DNA of 64,000 bases from Marinilabiliaceae bacterium JC017 (GTDB lineage Bacteria > Bacteroidota > Bacteroidia > Bacteroidales > Marinilabiliaceae), in the NCBI GenBank assembly GCA_004296775.1, contig RHGE01000034.1, positions 31,312 through 95,311 of the forward strand, in the 5' to 3' direction. The notes below the pieces were generated by a model that was not told the origin of the DNA, ran no database searches, and saw only the letters and a program-made list of their open reading frames with translations. Position 1 is the stretch's first letter; each line of letters begins with the position of its first letter. The position numbers and the translations under genes are program-made. Shown piece after piece: positions 1-9,632 of this stretch.

Positions 1-1
1 G

Positions 2-646
2 GATCCAGCAGATGGTTTCGGAATTAAAGTGGCTCAGGATAATGGATCAGATGTTTTAGGTCAGCTGACCGATAATGGTAATGGAACATTTACTTATGCT
101 TTAAGTAATGTAATTGCAGACCATGTCTTCGCAGCTGAGTTTGTTTCAGAATACACAGTAGCTGTTACTGTTGGTGCGGATGGAAGTGTGGATTTTCCTG
201 GTGATAATTCAGTGTTTAATGGGGATGATTTTAATTTGATTATTACACCAGATCAAGGTTATGAAGTAGCTGCATTTACTGTGGATACAGATGATGAAAA
301 GGGTAATTTAGTTCCTGACGGTAATGGTTCTTCATCTTATGAAATATTAAATGTCTCTGCAGATCATGATATTCAAGTTACGTTTTCTTTTGTTAGTGCT
401 ATCAAAGCTAAGGAGCGTGAGCAGATTCGGCTTTATCCAAATCCGGCTAAGGATAAGTTATATATGACAGGCGTTGATGGTAATGTTTCTCTTTATAACA
501 ATCTTGGTCAATTGATAAAAATATTTAGTGGAGAGGAATTAAATGCAGGTGTAAGTGTTGTTGATCTGATTTCAGGCGTTTATTTTGTCCAGTGCTCAAT
601 AGCTGGTGAAGAAAAAGTGTTAAAGCTAGTTATAGAAAAATGGTAA
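2..646 (+). CDS. C-terminal fragment of a T9SS-secreted repeat protein
   Basis: The reading frame is open to the left edge, so the true start lies outside the window; the first in-frame start-like codon (GTG at 29) is not a credible start. Residues read as at least one divergent InlB B-type/bacterial repeat: alternating hydrophobic beta strands, a 'TPDQGYEVAAFTVD' segment, and an 'NVSADHDIQVTFS' end that echoes 'NVIADHVFAAEF' about 80 residues earlier. The last ~75 residues are a type A T9SS sorting domain, recognisable from 'RLYPNPAKDKLYM', the 'LYNNLGQLI' strand and 'SGVYFVQC', ending with 'KLVIEKW'. Such domains direct export through the type IX system and are cleaved at the surface. A terminator follows at 673. 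The catalytic or binding part of the protein, if any, is not visible. Confidence 0.85.
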   Translation, partial: DPADGFGIKVAQDNGSDVLGQLTDNGNGTFTYALSNVIADHVFAAEFVSEYTVAVTVGADGSVDFPGDNSVFNGDDFNLIITPDQGYEVAAFTVDTDDEKGNLVPDGNGSSSYEILNVSADHDIQVTFSFVSAIKAKEREQIRLYPNPAKDKLYMTGVDGNVSLYNNLGQLIKIFSGEELNAGVSVVDLISGVYFVQCSIAGEEKVLKLVIEKW

Positions 647-672
647 GAGCTTAAATATTTATAATAACGCTG

Positions 673-702
673 AAAAGGAGGTTTCTATTGCCTCCTTTTT
701 TT
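673..702 (+). terminator. Rho-independent terminator after the T9SS-protein gene
   Basis: The stem AAAAGGAGG/CCTCCTTTT has a 9-nt loop and runs straight into a T tract. It lies 27 bases after the stop codon and separates this gene from the polysaccharide locus. Confidence 0.8.
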
Positions 703-773
703 ATAAAAGGAAGAGCTTTTATCACAATTAGTTTCTAACTTATTTCAGTAAAAATTTAATTAGCCGCAAAATA

Positions 774-793
774 AAAGTCGAGGAATCGACTTT
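774..793. repeat. Perfect 8-bp hairpin with GGAA loop in the leader upstream of the export gene
   Basis: AAAGTCGA-GGAA-TCGACTTT forms a perfect stem with a GNRA-class tetraloop, 124 bases before the start of the Wza-like gene. It has no T tract in the + direction. It may be a leader structure of the polysaccharide operon or an operator; the sequence does not say which. Confidence 0.4.
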
Positions 794-916
794 GTTGACT
801 TCTGATATAATTTCATACCCAAATATCTTTTGTTTGTAAAAATTTTAGAAGGAGCTGTTTTGTTATTTCGTATTTTTAAATAAGCTGAAAAATATATGAC
901 CATGATGCGAATCCAA

Positions 917-1681
917 ATGAAAAAATTGAATTTCCTGAGCATTTTAATCCTTCTCTTTATTTCTTGTGTGCCACAGAAGGATGTGATTTATCTGCAAGCA
1001 GAAAGGGATAATAAAATTTTCAATGTAGAGCATGAGGTTGTTAAGGATCGCTCTACCATTGAATCATTTGATGAAGTATACATTGAGGTAACAAGTACAG
1101 ATCCTGAGGGCGTCAATTTTTTTGAGCGATCCAGACAAAATACATTTACCAGCAATTCTCCGGAAGGATTTTCTATTATTTCTTATCGGGTTGATGAATT
1201 CGGAAATATAAACTTACCGGTAATTGGTAATGTGAAATTAGCTGGTTATAGCCTTGTGGAAGCAGCTGCCATGCTGGAAGAAAAGTTAAATGACTATCTC
1301 TATCAGCCATCTGTAAAAATCAATTTCGTGAATAAGAGTATTACAGTTGTTGGGTATGTGAATCGTCCTGGACGTTATTATTATAGTAGTGATCACATTA
1401 ATATATTACAAGCATTGGGGATGGCTGGAGATATCCAGGAGTTCGGTAATCGGAAAAAAATAATGGTGGTGAGGGAGGAGAATAATCGCACGGTAAAGGA
1501 TTATATTGATTTGACGCGAGAAGGAGTTATCGAATCACCTTACTATTATTTACGATCAAATGATATTATATATGTGCAGCCATTGAAGCGCAGGTGGTGG
1601 GGAATGGATACATTCCCATATGCTCTGGTTCTTTCTTCGGTTACAACGTTTATTTTAGTTCTTGATTATGTTCAAAAATAA
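917..1681 (+). CDS. Wza-like polysaccharide export lipoprotein
   Basis: This is the outer-membrane/periplasmic export component of a Wzy-dependent polysaccharide system. The ATG at 917 is chosen over the upstream in-frame ATG at 896 because it gives a compact lipoprotein signal (MKKLNF...LLFISC), with the lipobox Cys about 17 residues in. A poly_export domain follows ('YRVDEFGNINLPVIGNVKLAGYSLVEAAAMLE'), then a SLBB-like segment ('ITVVGYVNRPGRYYY...INILQALGMAGDI') and a C-terminal hydrophobic helix. At about 254 residues it is shorter than E. coli Wza, as usual for Bacteroidota. It is followed 5 bases later by the Wzc-like gene, so the two are co-transcribed. It is the first gene of the exopolysaccharide locus. 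Confidence 0.9.
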   Translation: MKKLNFLSILILLFISCVPQKDVIYLQAERDNKIFNVEHEVVKDRSTIESFDEVYIEVTSTDPEGVNFFERSRQNTFTSNSPEGFSIISYRVDEFGNINLPVIGNVKLAGYSLVEAAAMLEEKLNDYLYQPSVKINFVNKSITVVGYVNRPGRYYYSSDHINILQALGMAGDIQEFGNRKKIMVVREENNRTVKDYIDLTREGVIESPYYYLRSNDIIYVQPLKRRWWGMDTFPYALVLSSVTTFILVLDYVQK

Positions 1682-1686
1682 TTACT

Positions 1687-4044
1687 ATGGCTTTGTATGA
1701 CGGTCAAATAGATGATTTTAATGTGATTTTCAGGAAGCTAGCCAAGTACTGGAAAGTCTTTCCAATTTCTATACTTTTCTTTGTTTCATTAGGGGTCATA
1801 TATAATAAGTTGGCCGAACCGATTTATGAAATTGGAGCAAAGGTGGTTGTTCATGAACGGCAACGGAATATTGCCGATCCGACTTCATTTTTGCCAGGTT
1901 CAGAATTGTTTAGTGGAAGGAATACTTTTCATAATAGTTTATTGACCTTGCAAGCTCGGCCATTGCTTGAAAAAGTGCTTAATAAGTTGAACTTCAGTGT
2001 GATGTATTATGAGGAAAAATTATTGTATAATGAAAACCTATATACATCGTCTCCTTTTGAAGTGATTATAGATAAGAATCATCTCCAAATGACTAATGTT
2101 GTTTTCAATGTCGAAGTGTTATCCGCTTCAGAATTTGTCTTATCAGCTAAGAATGAGGAATGCATGCTGTATGACTTTCAAAAAGAGCGGAATGATCGTG
2201 AGGTTGCTAATTTTGAGATGTCTCAAAAGTTCAATTTTGGAAAAACCATTGAGTCTGAGTATTTCAAGTTCACCGTATTGTTAAAGGAAGGAGTAGCGCT
2301 GGAAGAGGTGTCTGCGAATGATTATTTTTTCGATGTGAAGGGTAAAACTCAACTTGTTGGCGAGTTAAAGGAACAATTAACGATTGAGCCTGCTAATGTA
2401 GATGGAACCGTGGTTAATGTATTATTGAAAAGTAATAATGCCCGAATGGGGATTGACTTTCTGGAGCAATATGTTGTTACTATTATTGAAGATAACCTTG
2501 ATCGTAAAAATTACATTGCCCACACCACTATTGATTTTATCGATAATCAACTCTCTCAGGTTTTTGATTCTCTTAATCTGGCTGAGAAATCCTTACAAGA
2601 ATTCAGAACTCAAAAACAGGTCATTGATGTAGGGATGAAAGCCAGTCAGATATATGATAATTTAAATGCATTGATGGCAGAAAAGGAAGAGAAAGAGTCA
2701 CATTTGCAGTATTTGGAATTCTTGAATAGTAATTTTAATAAGGATGATGATTTTACGGATTATTCTCTGACTATTTTATCTGATTTAAATAATCAGGTCT
2801 TGAATGATTTATTAAATGAATACGTAGACTTAGTTGGTAGGAAAAGACATCTTATTGAAAATCGACAGGATAAAAGTCCTCAATTAAGGGAGTTAAATTT
2901 CCAAACCAATAATTTAAAGAAAACGATTTTAGTCAATTTGCAGTATGCCGTGGAGGCTGCTCGTATTGAGTTACAAAGAACCAATGGCAAGGTAGCAAGT
3001 TTAAATAGTGAATTAAATCGACTTCCTGAAACGCAACGGAATTTGGTTACTTATGAACGGAATTTTAACCTTAATGATGCTACCTATACCTACCTGATGG
3101 AAAAAAGATCAGAAGCTCAGATTGCCAAAGCCTCTAATCTTCCGGATTACGAGGTCTTTGATTTTCCCGCTATTGAGGATCAGGCCTCACCAAATACCAC
3201 CAGAAATTTGGTACTAGCTGTCTTTTTGGCCTTAATTCTTCCCACATTTTTAATTTTGATTTATGAAGCTTATTTTGAGAAAACGAGTGATGTCGATGAT
3301 TTTAAGTCGACGTTTAATATGTTTTCTTTAGGACAGATTTATCATCACTCAGGTGATGCCATGAAGATATTTGGAGAAGATCAGGGAATTACAGCTGAAT
3401 CGTTTCGAAAATTACGAACCAATTTAGGTTTTCATGGATGGTCCGATAAGAAAAGAGGGAAAATAATTATGCTTACCTCTACATTGCCTGGAGAGGGAAA
3501 AACATTTTGCTCTTATAATTTGGCCTTTTCTATTGCAAAATCAGGTAAAAAAACCATCCTGTTGGACTTTGATTTAAGAAAAGGTGACTTGACGGAGAAG
3601 TATTATACAAGAAATGGCCATGCAGGAATTTCAGAATTGCTGTCCGGACAAGCGGAGTATGGTGATATTAAAAAAGATACAGCCAAGAATGGGTTAACAA
3701 TTTTACCCTCCGGACCATTGCCGCCAAATCCTTCTGAGTTAATCGATTCAGAGGAGAATAGAGTGTTTTTAAAAAGACTGAAGGAGGAGTATGATTATAT
3801 TATTGTAGATACCGCTCCGGTTACGGTGACATCAGAAAGTATCTTTCTTGCTGGTCTTGCTGATTTGGTGATGATTGTATTACGGGTTAATTATACACTA
3901 AAGAAAGATTTTAGAAGAACACTGGATGAGATGGAAGGGAAATTTGGACAAAAGGTATCAGTGATTCTTAATGGGATGAAAATGTCCAGATCATCTTATT
4001 ACCAATATGCATCCTATTACAGTAGAAGTAAAGACAAAAAATAA
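1687..4044 (+). CDS. Wzc-like polysaccharide co-polymerase / bacterial tyrosine kinase
   Basis: This inner-membrane protein sets chain length and couples polymerisation to export. An N-terminal Wzz domain has a membrane helix near residues 20-40. A long coiled-coil-rich periplasmic region (about 270-470) contains the GNVR-like stretch, and a second membrane helix lies near 510-530. The cytoplasmic BY-kinase domain shows Walker A 'STLPGEGKT' (about residue 597), Walker A' 'ILLDFDLRKG' (about 624) and Walker B 'YIIVDTAP' (about 703). The tail is rich in tyrosines (SSYYQYASYYSR), the expected autophosphorylation cluster. Full length (785 residues) with kinase and Wzz parts fused, as in proteobacterial Wzc. 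It is tightly spaced with its neighbours on both sides. Confidence 0.93.
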   Translation: MALYDGQIDDFNVIFRKLAKYWKVFPISILFFVSLGVIYNKLAEPIYEIGAKVVVHERQRNIADPTSFLPGSELFSGRNTFHNSLLTLQARPLLEKVLNKLNFSVMYYEEKLLYNENLYTSSPFEVIIDKNHLQMTNVVFNVEVLSASEFVLSAKNEECMLYDFQKERNDREVANFEMSQKFNFGKTIESEYFKFTVLLKEGVALEEVSANDYFFDVKGKTQLVGELKEQLTIEPANVDGTVVNVLLKSNNARMGIDFLEQYVVTIIEDNLDRKNYIAHTTIDFIDNQLSQVFDSLNLAEKSLQEFRTQKQVIDVGMKASQIYDNLNALMAEKEEKESHLQYLEFLNSNFNKDDDFTDYSLTILSDLNNQVLNDLLNEYVDLVGRKRHLIENRQDKSPQLRELNFQTNNLKKTILVNLQYAVEAARIELQRTNGKVASLNSELNRLPETQRNLVTYERNFNLNDATYTYLMEKRSEAQIAKASNLPDYEVFDFPAIEDQASPNTTRNLVLAVFLALILPTFLILIYEAYFEKTSDVDDFKSTFNMFSLGQIYHHSGDAMKIFGEDQGITAESFRKLRTNLGFHGWSDKKRGKIIMLTSTLPGEGKTFCSYNLAFSIAKSGKKTILLDFDLRKGDLTEKYYTRNGHAGISELLSGQAEYGDIKKDTAKNGLTILPSGPLPPNPSELIDSEENRVFLKRLKEEYDYIIVDTAPVTVTSESIFLAGLADLVMIVLRVNYTLKKDFRRTLDEMEGKFGQKVSVILNGMKMSRSSYYQYASYYSRSKDKK

Positions 4045-4046
4045 AT

Positions 4047-5291
4047 ATGCCAAGATTATCATTTTTGATTAATTTATATTTTTTGATGCTCCCATTGGCA
4101 CCTATTGTGTGCATGTTTGATCATTATAGTATTAATCAGGGATTCAGGAAGATATACGGGGCGACGATATTACTCTTGGGTGTTTTAATTCTTCTGCGAA
4201 AAGGAATAAAAGAGTGTAAAATAGGCATGTTGTCCCTTTTGGCATTCTGCGTTTATTGTTATTATTTGATTTGGGATATTGTTTTATGGCAAGGTGCTAT
4301 AGCGCGTAAAGGATTTGTCTATGATTTTTTTACGAATCCATATTTACACATTGCATTTTTGATTTTTGTCGTAGATAATTTCAAGATATCCAAAGAGTTG
4401 TTGAATACGATAATTGTAGAGATTAAATATGTGCTATTAATTGCATTTGCTGTTACTTTAGTGCAGCTTTTAAAAGATCCTTTCTTTTTAACTCCGGATG
4501 ATATGGTGGAAAGTGCTATAAGTTCCGGTATGCTTGAAGATGTTTTTGATGTGCGGCGAGTTTCCATTTTTGGTTTTTCAAATGTATTGGATATTAGTCT
4601 GTCTCTTATTCCATTATTGGCCATTTATACTTCTGATGCAGTAATTAATAAGAAGTCGCTACCTTATATTGTGGTATTAGTTGGGATGGTAATTGCTTTT
4701 GCAAACAACTCGCGATATCTTCAGGTTGCTTTTTTCTTTTGTCTTGTTCCTTTTGCTATTGAGGGCAGGAATAAATGGCGTAATGCCTTAATTGTCGTGT
4801 TAAGTATTCCTTTTTTAATTTTATTAAGCATTCAGGTTTTAGAGTTTTTTGAAGTGGATGTAGAAGGTTATATACAAGGACGTCTTTTATCTGCATCAGC
4901 TGGTACGCGAATTTTAGCGTGGGAAATATTTAATCAATATTTCTGGGATAGGCCTTTTTTTGGTACTGGTGTCCATCTAACAGACCAGGTTGTTGTTGCT
5001 TTGGCAGGAAGAAGTTCTCAAATACATGTTGGTTATTTGGCTCATTTATTTTCATACGGACTTATAGGAAGTCTTTTAGTATTTGGATTTTGGGGTTCAA
5101 TAATTTATCGATTTTATGTGACAGCACGGAATACTGGATTTTGGGGGAGTTTTCTGGGCTTTTTAGGATTTCTTTGGGCCAACGTAACATTGGTGTACTA
5201 TAATATTTTCTTGCATGGAATAATGTTGGCTTTTTTATTCGACGCTTATTATCGGCAAAAGAACATGATTACAGAAAAAGAAAAGATATGA
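4047..5291 (+). CDS. O-antigen polymerase/ligase-type membrane protein (Wzy-like)
   Basis: This is a polytopic membrane protein of 414 residues with roughly ten to twelve hydrophobic helices. A larger loop contains 'GRLLSASAGTRILAWEIF', followed by 'FFGTGVH' and 'QIHVGYLAHLFSYGLIG'. That pattern (R...W...P..G.G, then H...L) is typical of the Wzy_C/O-antigen ligase family. In this context it most likely polymerises lipid-linked repeat units at the periplasmic face. The start is 2 bases after the wzc-like stop, and its 3' end overlaps the flippase gene by 4 bases (ATGA), which implies translational coupling. Polymerase versus ligase cannot be separated from sequence alone; the gene order favours polymerase. 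Confidence 0.82.
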   Translation: MPRLSFLINLYFLMLPLAPIVCMFDHYSINQGFRKIYGATILLLGVLILLRKGIKECKIGMLSLLAFCVYCYYLIWDIVLWQGAIARKGFVYDFFTNPYLHIAFLIFVVDNFKISKELLNTIIVEIKYVLLIAFAVTLVQLLKDPFFLTPDDMVESAISSGMLEDVFDVRRVSIFGFSNVLDISLSLIPLLAIYTSDAVINKKSLPYIVVLVGMVIAFANNSRYLQVAFFFCLVPFAIEGRNKWRNALIVVLSIPFLILLSIQVLEFFEVDVEGYIQGRLLSASAGTRILAWEIFNQYFWDRPFFGTGVHLTDQVVVALAGRSSQIHVGYLAHLFSYGLIGSLLVFGFWGSIIYRFYVTARNTGFWGSFLGFLGFLWANVTLVYYNIFLHGIMLAFLFDAYYRQKNMITEKEKI

Positions 5292-6643
5292 AATTGAGCA
5301 TCATTTCCATTTTTAATAAGGGGGATGACCGAACCGTTTTGTTAAAGAAAAATGTGTTTTTGTCCTTGATATTTAAAGGAATGGGGTTGGGTATTGGCTA
5401 TATTCGATTTCCCATTGTGTTAAGTTACCTTGGCAATATGTGGCATGGTGTGTGGTTGACTATTGGTTCATTTACCGGCTGGTTGAGTTTTTTTAATATT
5501 GGATTAGGTAATGGGTTGCGGAATAAATTAGCAGAAAGTCTTGCTATAGGTGATATGGAAGCATCCAGAAAATATGTCAGCAGTACCTATTTTATCATAT
5601 CTGCGATAAGTATTTTGCTGTTACTGATTCTTTTACCAGTAGTATATTTCGTTGATTGGGGAAGTCTTTTTAATGTTCCTCCTGGCAATGAAGAGATGCT
5701 GAAGTTTGCGATGCTGTCTTTTGTATCTTTTTTCTGTTTGCGTTTTGTGCTGGCATTGATTAGAACTGTTTTAACTGCCGATCAAAGACCTGCTTTAAGC
5801 GACTTTATGGATTTTTTGTTCAGTACAAGTTTTTTTATTGGCGTTTTAGTGTTGTATAAGTATGTTGAAAGCTCCTTGTTTTATATTATTCTTATTTCAG
5901 GTGCTTTTCCGGTTCTTATTTTAATTGGCTTCACTATATTTTATTTTAATGGGAAATATAAATCAATTCGTCCTTCTTATAAATTCATTGATATTGGTTT
6001 GTTGTCGTCTCTTGCCAATTTGGGTGTGAAATTTTTTATTGTGCAGATTGCTGTAGTTATTCTTTTTTCAACCGACAATCTGATTATTACCCGTTTGTTT
6101 GGTTCTGCAGAGGTGGTTCCTTATAATGTAGCACGGAAATATTTTGGGATCGTAGAAATGGGATTCGCCATTTTGTTAGGACCTTTTTGGTCTGCTTTTA
6201 CAGAAGCATATACAAAGGGGGATATTGCCTGGGTGCGAAAATCAATTTCAAAGTTGCTGAAAATGCTTTTTCTGGTTTTTATAGGTCTTATATTAATGTT
6301 TGTATTGGCTCCATTCGTGTATGAAATATGGGTTGGTGATAAAGTACAGGTACCCGTTTCATTATCCTTGTTGATGGCACTCTACGTATTGGTGAGGGGG
6401 TGGAATAACATCTTTGTTTATTTTATAAATGGCGTAGGGAAGATAAAGATCCAATTGTATATGTCGATTGTGACAAGTATAATAAACATTCCGTTATCGG
6501 TTTATTTTGCACGAAACTTAGGTATGGGTATTTCAGGTGTTATTCTGGCCACGATTGTTTGTTTACTGGTGGGCTCCATTTTACATCCTTTGCAGTATTA
6601 TCGGATAATTAAAGGAAAAGCTACCGGAATATGGAATGAGTAA
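5288..6643 (+). CDS. Wzx-like polysaccharide flippase (MATE/MOP family)
   Basis: A 451-residue protein with about 12 to 14 hydrophobic helices and the layout of the polysaccharide transporter branch of the MOP superfamily. Recognisable pieces are 'GMGLGIGYIRFPIVLSYLG' near the N-terminus, 'FFNIGLGNGLRNKLAE' at about 70 to 85, and 'STDNLIITRLFGSAEVVPYNVARKYF' about two thirds along. It should move undecaprenyl-linked repeat units across the inner membrane before polymerisation. The start overlaps the polymerase stop (ATGA), so the pair is translationally coupled. The family is seen clearly; the substrate is not determinable. Confidence 0.88.
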   Translation: MKLSIISIFNKGDDRTVLLKKNVFLSLIFKGMGLGIGYIRFPIVLSYLGNMWHGVWLTIGSFTGWLSFFNIGLGNGLRNKLAESLAIGDMEASRKYVSSTYFIISAISILLLLILLPVVYFVDWGSLFNVPPGNEEMLKFAMLSFVSFFCLRFVLALIRTVLTADQRPALSDFMDFLFSTSFFIGVLVLYKYVESSLFYIILISGAFPVLILIGFTIFYFNGKYKSIRPSYKFIDIGLLSSLANLGVKFFIVQIAVVILFSTDNLIITRLFGSAEVVPYNVARKYFGIVEMGFAILLGPFWSAFTEAYTKGDIAWVRKSISKLLKMLFLVFIGLILMFVLAPFVYEIWVGDKVQVPVSLSLLMALYVLVRGWNNIFVYFINGVGKIKIQLYMSIVTSIINIPLSVYFARNLGMGISGVILATIVCLLVGSILHPLQYYRIIKGKATGIWNE

Positions 6644-6697
6644 TGGTAGGGGCTTATTTGGTTGAATAGTATCACGGTTAAACTTAATGTTATTAGG

Positions 6698-7966
6698 ATG
6701 AAGATACTTTTTACAAATGCTACGAGTGTTAAAGGTGGAGCAGCTAGAGCAGCTCATCGGGTCTTTTCAGCTATTAAGGGTTTAGGTGCTGATATTACTT
6801 ATCTTGTTGAAAAAAAGCTTGATTTTCAGGATGATATTTTAGATATGAAGCATCATTTTTTGCATGAAAAATATCTGAAAGTGATTTATCGGCTTGAACA
6901 ACGAAAAATACGTCTACATAGGAAACCTGCTACACGGTTTTGGTCGACAGCAGAATTAAATCGATTTCACCTTTCGGCATTGCTTCGTCATAAACCGGAT
7001 ATTGTCCATTTAAATTGGGTAAATGATACTTTTTTATCGATTGATGAGATTGCCAGAATTAAAGTACCTGTTGTATGGACTTTTCATGATATGTGGGCAT
7101 TTACAGGGGGGTGTCACTATGCCGGAGATTGTAAAAATTACACAAAAGGGTGTGGTAATTGTCCATTGTTGTTAAAACCTTCGTTGTATGATATAAGTAG
7201 GTTATCTTTTCTTAAAAAGCTAAAAAGTTGGAATAATATTGATTTAACACTTGTTTGTCCGAGTAATTGGATGGCTGATATGGCAAGAGAATCTGAAATG
7301 TTTCGGAATCATAGAATTGAAGTAATTCCGAATCCGGTTAATATAGAGCTTTATAAATCCATGAGAAATAGTACCCCGGATATTAAAAAGCCGTTTAAGC
7401 CTGGTAAGATCAAATTGTTATTTGGGGCTGTTAATTCATTGAGTGATGAGCGTAAAGGTGGAAAATTATTATTAGAAATACTTAAAATCATTAAGAATCA
7501 ATCAAGCGGAATTATATCAAAAGAGAATATTGAGTTACTTGTTTTTGGTGCCGATAAGAGTGAGGAAATTGATGCCCTTTCATTTGATACCCGTTATATG
7601 GGGTATGTGAAAGATGAGAAGGTGTTATCCGAAATATATGCGGCAGCTGATCTTTTCCTGGTTACATCCAAGGAGGACAACCTGCCCAATACGGTCATGG
7701 AGTCGCTGGCTTGTTCTACTCCTGTTGTGGCTTTTGATGTGGGAGGAATTAGTGATATGGTGGAACATAAAGTCAATGGATATCTGGCAAAGTCGTTTAA
7801 TGTAGTGGATTATGTCAATGGAATTAAGTATCTTTTAAATAGTGATGGTCACCAGAGATTATCTGAGTTTTCTGATAATGCCAGGCGAAAAATTGAAACT
7901 GCTTTTGCTGAAGAAATTGTCTCAAAAAAGCATATGGATTTGTATAATGATTTGGTAAAAATATGA
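6698..7966 (+). CDS. GT4-family glycosyltransferase
   Basis: A retaining GT-B fold glycosyltransferase of about 422 residues. The ATG at 6698 is preferred to the upstream in-frame TTG at 6662 because it begins the canonical GT4 strand 'MKILFTNATSVKGGAARAAHRVF'. A cysteine-rich stretch around residues 140-165 (GGCHYAGDCKNYTKGCGNC) is the signature of a GT4 subgroup common in Bacteroidota capsule loci. The donor-binding end has 'TSKEDNLPNTVMESLACSTPVVAFD', giving the EX7E element. It adds one sugar of the repeat unit at the cytoplasmic membrane. Its stop overlaps the next start by 4 bases (ATGA). Confidence 0.9.
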   Translation: MKILFTNATSVKGGAARAAHRVFSAIKGLGADITYLVEKKLDFQDDILDMKHHFLHEKYLKVIYRLEQRKIRLHRKPATRFWSTAELNRFHLSALLRHKPDIVHLNWVNDTFLSIDEIARIKVPVVWTFHDMWAFTGGCHYAGDCKNYTKGCGNCPLLLKPSLYDISRLSFLKKLKSWNNIDLTLVCPSNWMADMARESEMFRNHRIEVIPNPVNIELYKSMRNSTPDIKKPFKPGKIKLLFGAVNSLSDERKGGKLLLEILKIIKNQSSGIISKENIELLVFGADKSEEIDALSFDTRYMGYVKDEKVLSEIYAAADLFLVTSKEDNLPNTVMESLACSTPVVAFDVGGISDMVEHKVNGYLAKSFNVVDYVNGIKYLLNSDGHQRLSEFSDNARRKIETAFAEEIVSKKHMDLYNDLVKI

Positions 7967-8817
7967 TAGTCATGAAGCATAGTGAATATCCTAGAGTAAC
8001 CATTGTAACTCCGTCTTTTAATCAAGGTATGTTTTTGGAGCGCACGATTCTATCTGTTATTAATCAAGACTATCCTAATTTGGAGTATATTATTGTTGAT
8101 GGTGGCTCAACGGATAATAGTCTTGAGATCATCAAAAAATATGAGGATAGAATCACGAAATGGGTCAGTGAACCAGATACTGGTCAAAGTGATGCTATTA
8201 ATAAGGGATTTGGGATGGCAACTGGCCAGGTTTTTAATTGGTTGAATTCTGACGATGTCTTGTGTCCTCATGCGATTAAAATTGTTGTTGATTATTATAA
8301 ACGAATTCCTGCTATTCAGGTTTTTTATGGCGATCGGATAGTTATTGATCAAGATGACCGGGTTTATAAAACAGTTGAAGGTCCCTCATTTAATCGAAGG
8401 GAGCTGAAATATTATATAAAGATTCCTCAGGAAACAGTTTTTTTTACCAGGGATATTTGGGAGAAGGAAAGAGGATTAAATGAGGAGTTACATTATACCA
8501 TGGATAATGATTTATGGTTTCGCTTTGTCAGACATTCAGATTTTAAACACATACCTTTTTTTCTGGGTGCTTACCGGGAACATTATAATTCAAAATCGGT
8601 GGAGGTGTTCGGTTCACAAAAAAGGAATGATAAAGCTATGGCTGAATTATCATACATGAAGAAAAAATACTACAATACCTGGCTGCGCGCACCTCGCTAT
8701 TGGAAGTTTTTTTACATGTGGAATCAGATGAGGTTGGCTCACGAAAAATCTTCGAAAAAAAGAAGATTAGAGGTTGAGCATATTATTGAGCTTGTGCAGC
8801 AAAATGGTAGATCTTAG
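7963..8817 (+). CDS. GT2-family glycosyltransferase
   Basis: An inverting GT-A fold transferase of 284 residues. The N-terminus reads 'VTIVTPSFNQGMFLERTI' with 'IIVDGGSTDNS' and 'SEPDTGQSDAINKGFGMA'. The metal-binding DXD equivalent is 'LNSDD' near residue 90. The C-terminal part ('HYTMDNDLWFRF') carries the usual acceptor-side ED-like motif. The start ATG at 7963 overlaps the preceding stop; an in-frame ATG at 7972 (MKHSEYP) is an equally good alternative. An approximately 800-base gap follows, so the first transcription unit may end here. Confidence 0.9.
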   Translation: MIVMKHSEYPRVTIVTPSFNQGMFLERTILSVINQDYPNLEYIIVDGGSTDNSLEIIKKYEDRITKWVSEPDTGQSDAINKGFGMATGQVFNWLNSDDVLCPHAIKIVVDYYKRIPAIQVFYGDRIVIDQDDRVYKTVEGPSFNRRELKYYIKIPQETVFFTRDIWEKERGLNEELHYTMDNDLWFRFVRHSDFKHIPFFLGAYREHYNSKSVEVFGSQKRNDKAMAELSYMKKKYYNTWLRAPRYWKFFYMWNQMRLAHEKSSKKRRLEVEHIIELVQQNGRS

Positions 8818-9302
8818 TAAATTGTTAATTTGTTTATAGCCTTTGATTCTATTGAAATCCTTGTAGGTATTCTGTGACAATTGATTGTTAGATAACTGAT
8901 GTTTTTAATGTCGTATAAAAGACTAAATTTTAGGCATATACAAAAACAGCAAAGAAGATATGATTGATTATGAGTAAATTACATTTGCTATTGTTCTAAC
9001 CGCGAAATATACTAATTGAACGAATTTTAAATCACTGCGTGGTTTCATGAGCTTTTCATCGAAAAGCAATTTGTATAATTCGATAAGTTCGCGGTTGGCC
9101 AAATGCTAGCAGAGCAAGCTTTGTAGGTTTTAAACATATATGGGAAATGTCAGTTAGATAATAGATCTGAGATTAATTTGTGGTTGTTTTACTTGGTGCT
9201 CCATCGTTAGTGATGTTCTTATTTGCTCACGAGTGATCTATTTGTCAGCCATAGAGGATTGAAGGATTGATGAATTAAAACAACTGTCAAAAATCAAATT
9301 GT
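8818..9302. other. Intergenic stretch with inverted repeats, no gene seen
   Basis: No open frame with coding character was found. A short hairpin (GCTTTTC-ATC-GAAAAGC, about 9052-9068) lies within a wider inverted pair, ACCGCGA near 9000 and TCGCGGT near 9089. The phrase TTAGATAATAG, which recurs in other spacers of this window, occurs near 9153. The stretch leads into a degraded coding remnant. Confidence 0.4.
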
Positions 9303-9509
9303 ATGTTGGTTAAAAGCTGGTATCCTGATGAAATACCTGCATTCTTTTTCGACGGATTTCTTTTTGGTAAATCATATGAAACGGTATGTGAGTATGTTGG
9401 AGAGGGTATTAAAAATAAATGAAAGGAATTCATTGTAAATCTAAATGGGCCGTTTTCTTGTTTTTTCAAGGATACGGAAGGTGAATTGTTACATTGCTCT
9501 CATTTTTAG
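9303..9509 (+). pseudogene. Decayed asparagine-synthase-like N-terminal fragment
   Basis: An in-frame run reads MLVKSWYPDEIPAFFFDG, then FLFGKSYETVCEYVGEG, a TGA stop at 9420, and continues in the same frame as FIVNLNGPFSCFF and KDTEGELLHCSHF to a TAG. The sequence resembles the glutaminase-like N-terminal half of asparagine-synthase-related proteins found in capsule loci: a 'DG..FG' segment, then 'LNG.FS....D...LY..SD'. No upstream start region or downstream synthetase domain remains within the gap. The internal stop, the truncation at both ends and the position between two glycosyltransferase genes indicate a gene relic. Family assignment is by eye and moderately certain; coding origin is more certain than identity. 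Confidence 0.45.
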
Positions 9510-9632
9510 ATCATTAAAAACTTTGTCTATTGAATAAATGCAAGCTGTTTTTCAGTTACTTACAAAAGTTTAACGAACTATTGCTTTTAGTGAATAAAAA
9601 GAAATTAGTGAATCATTATAAAAGCAAACCTA

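Noticed and set aside
9287..9469. 60-codon minus-strand open frame
   Set aside because: It is antisense to the asparagine-synthase-like relic, whose + strand reading has much better family resemblance.
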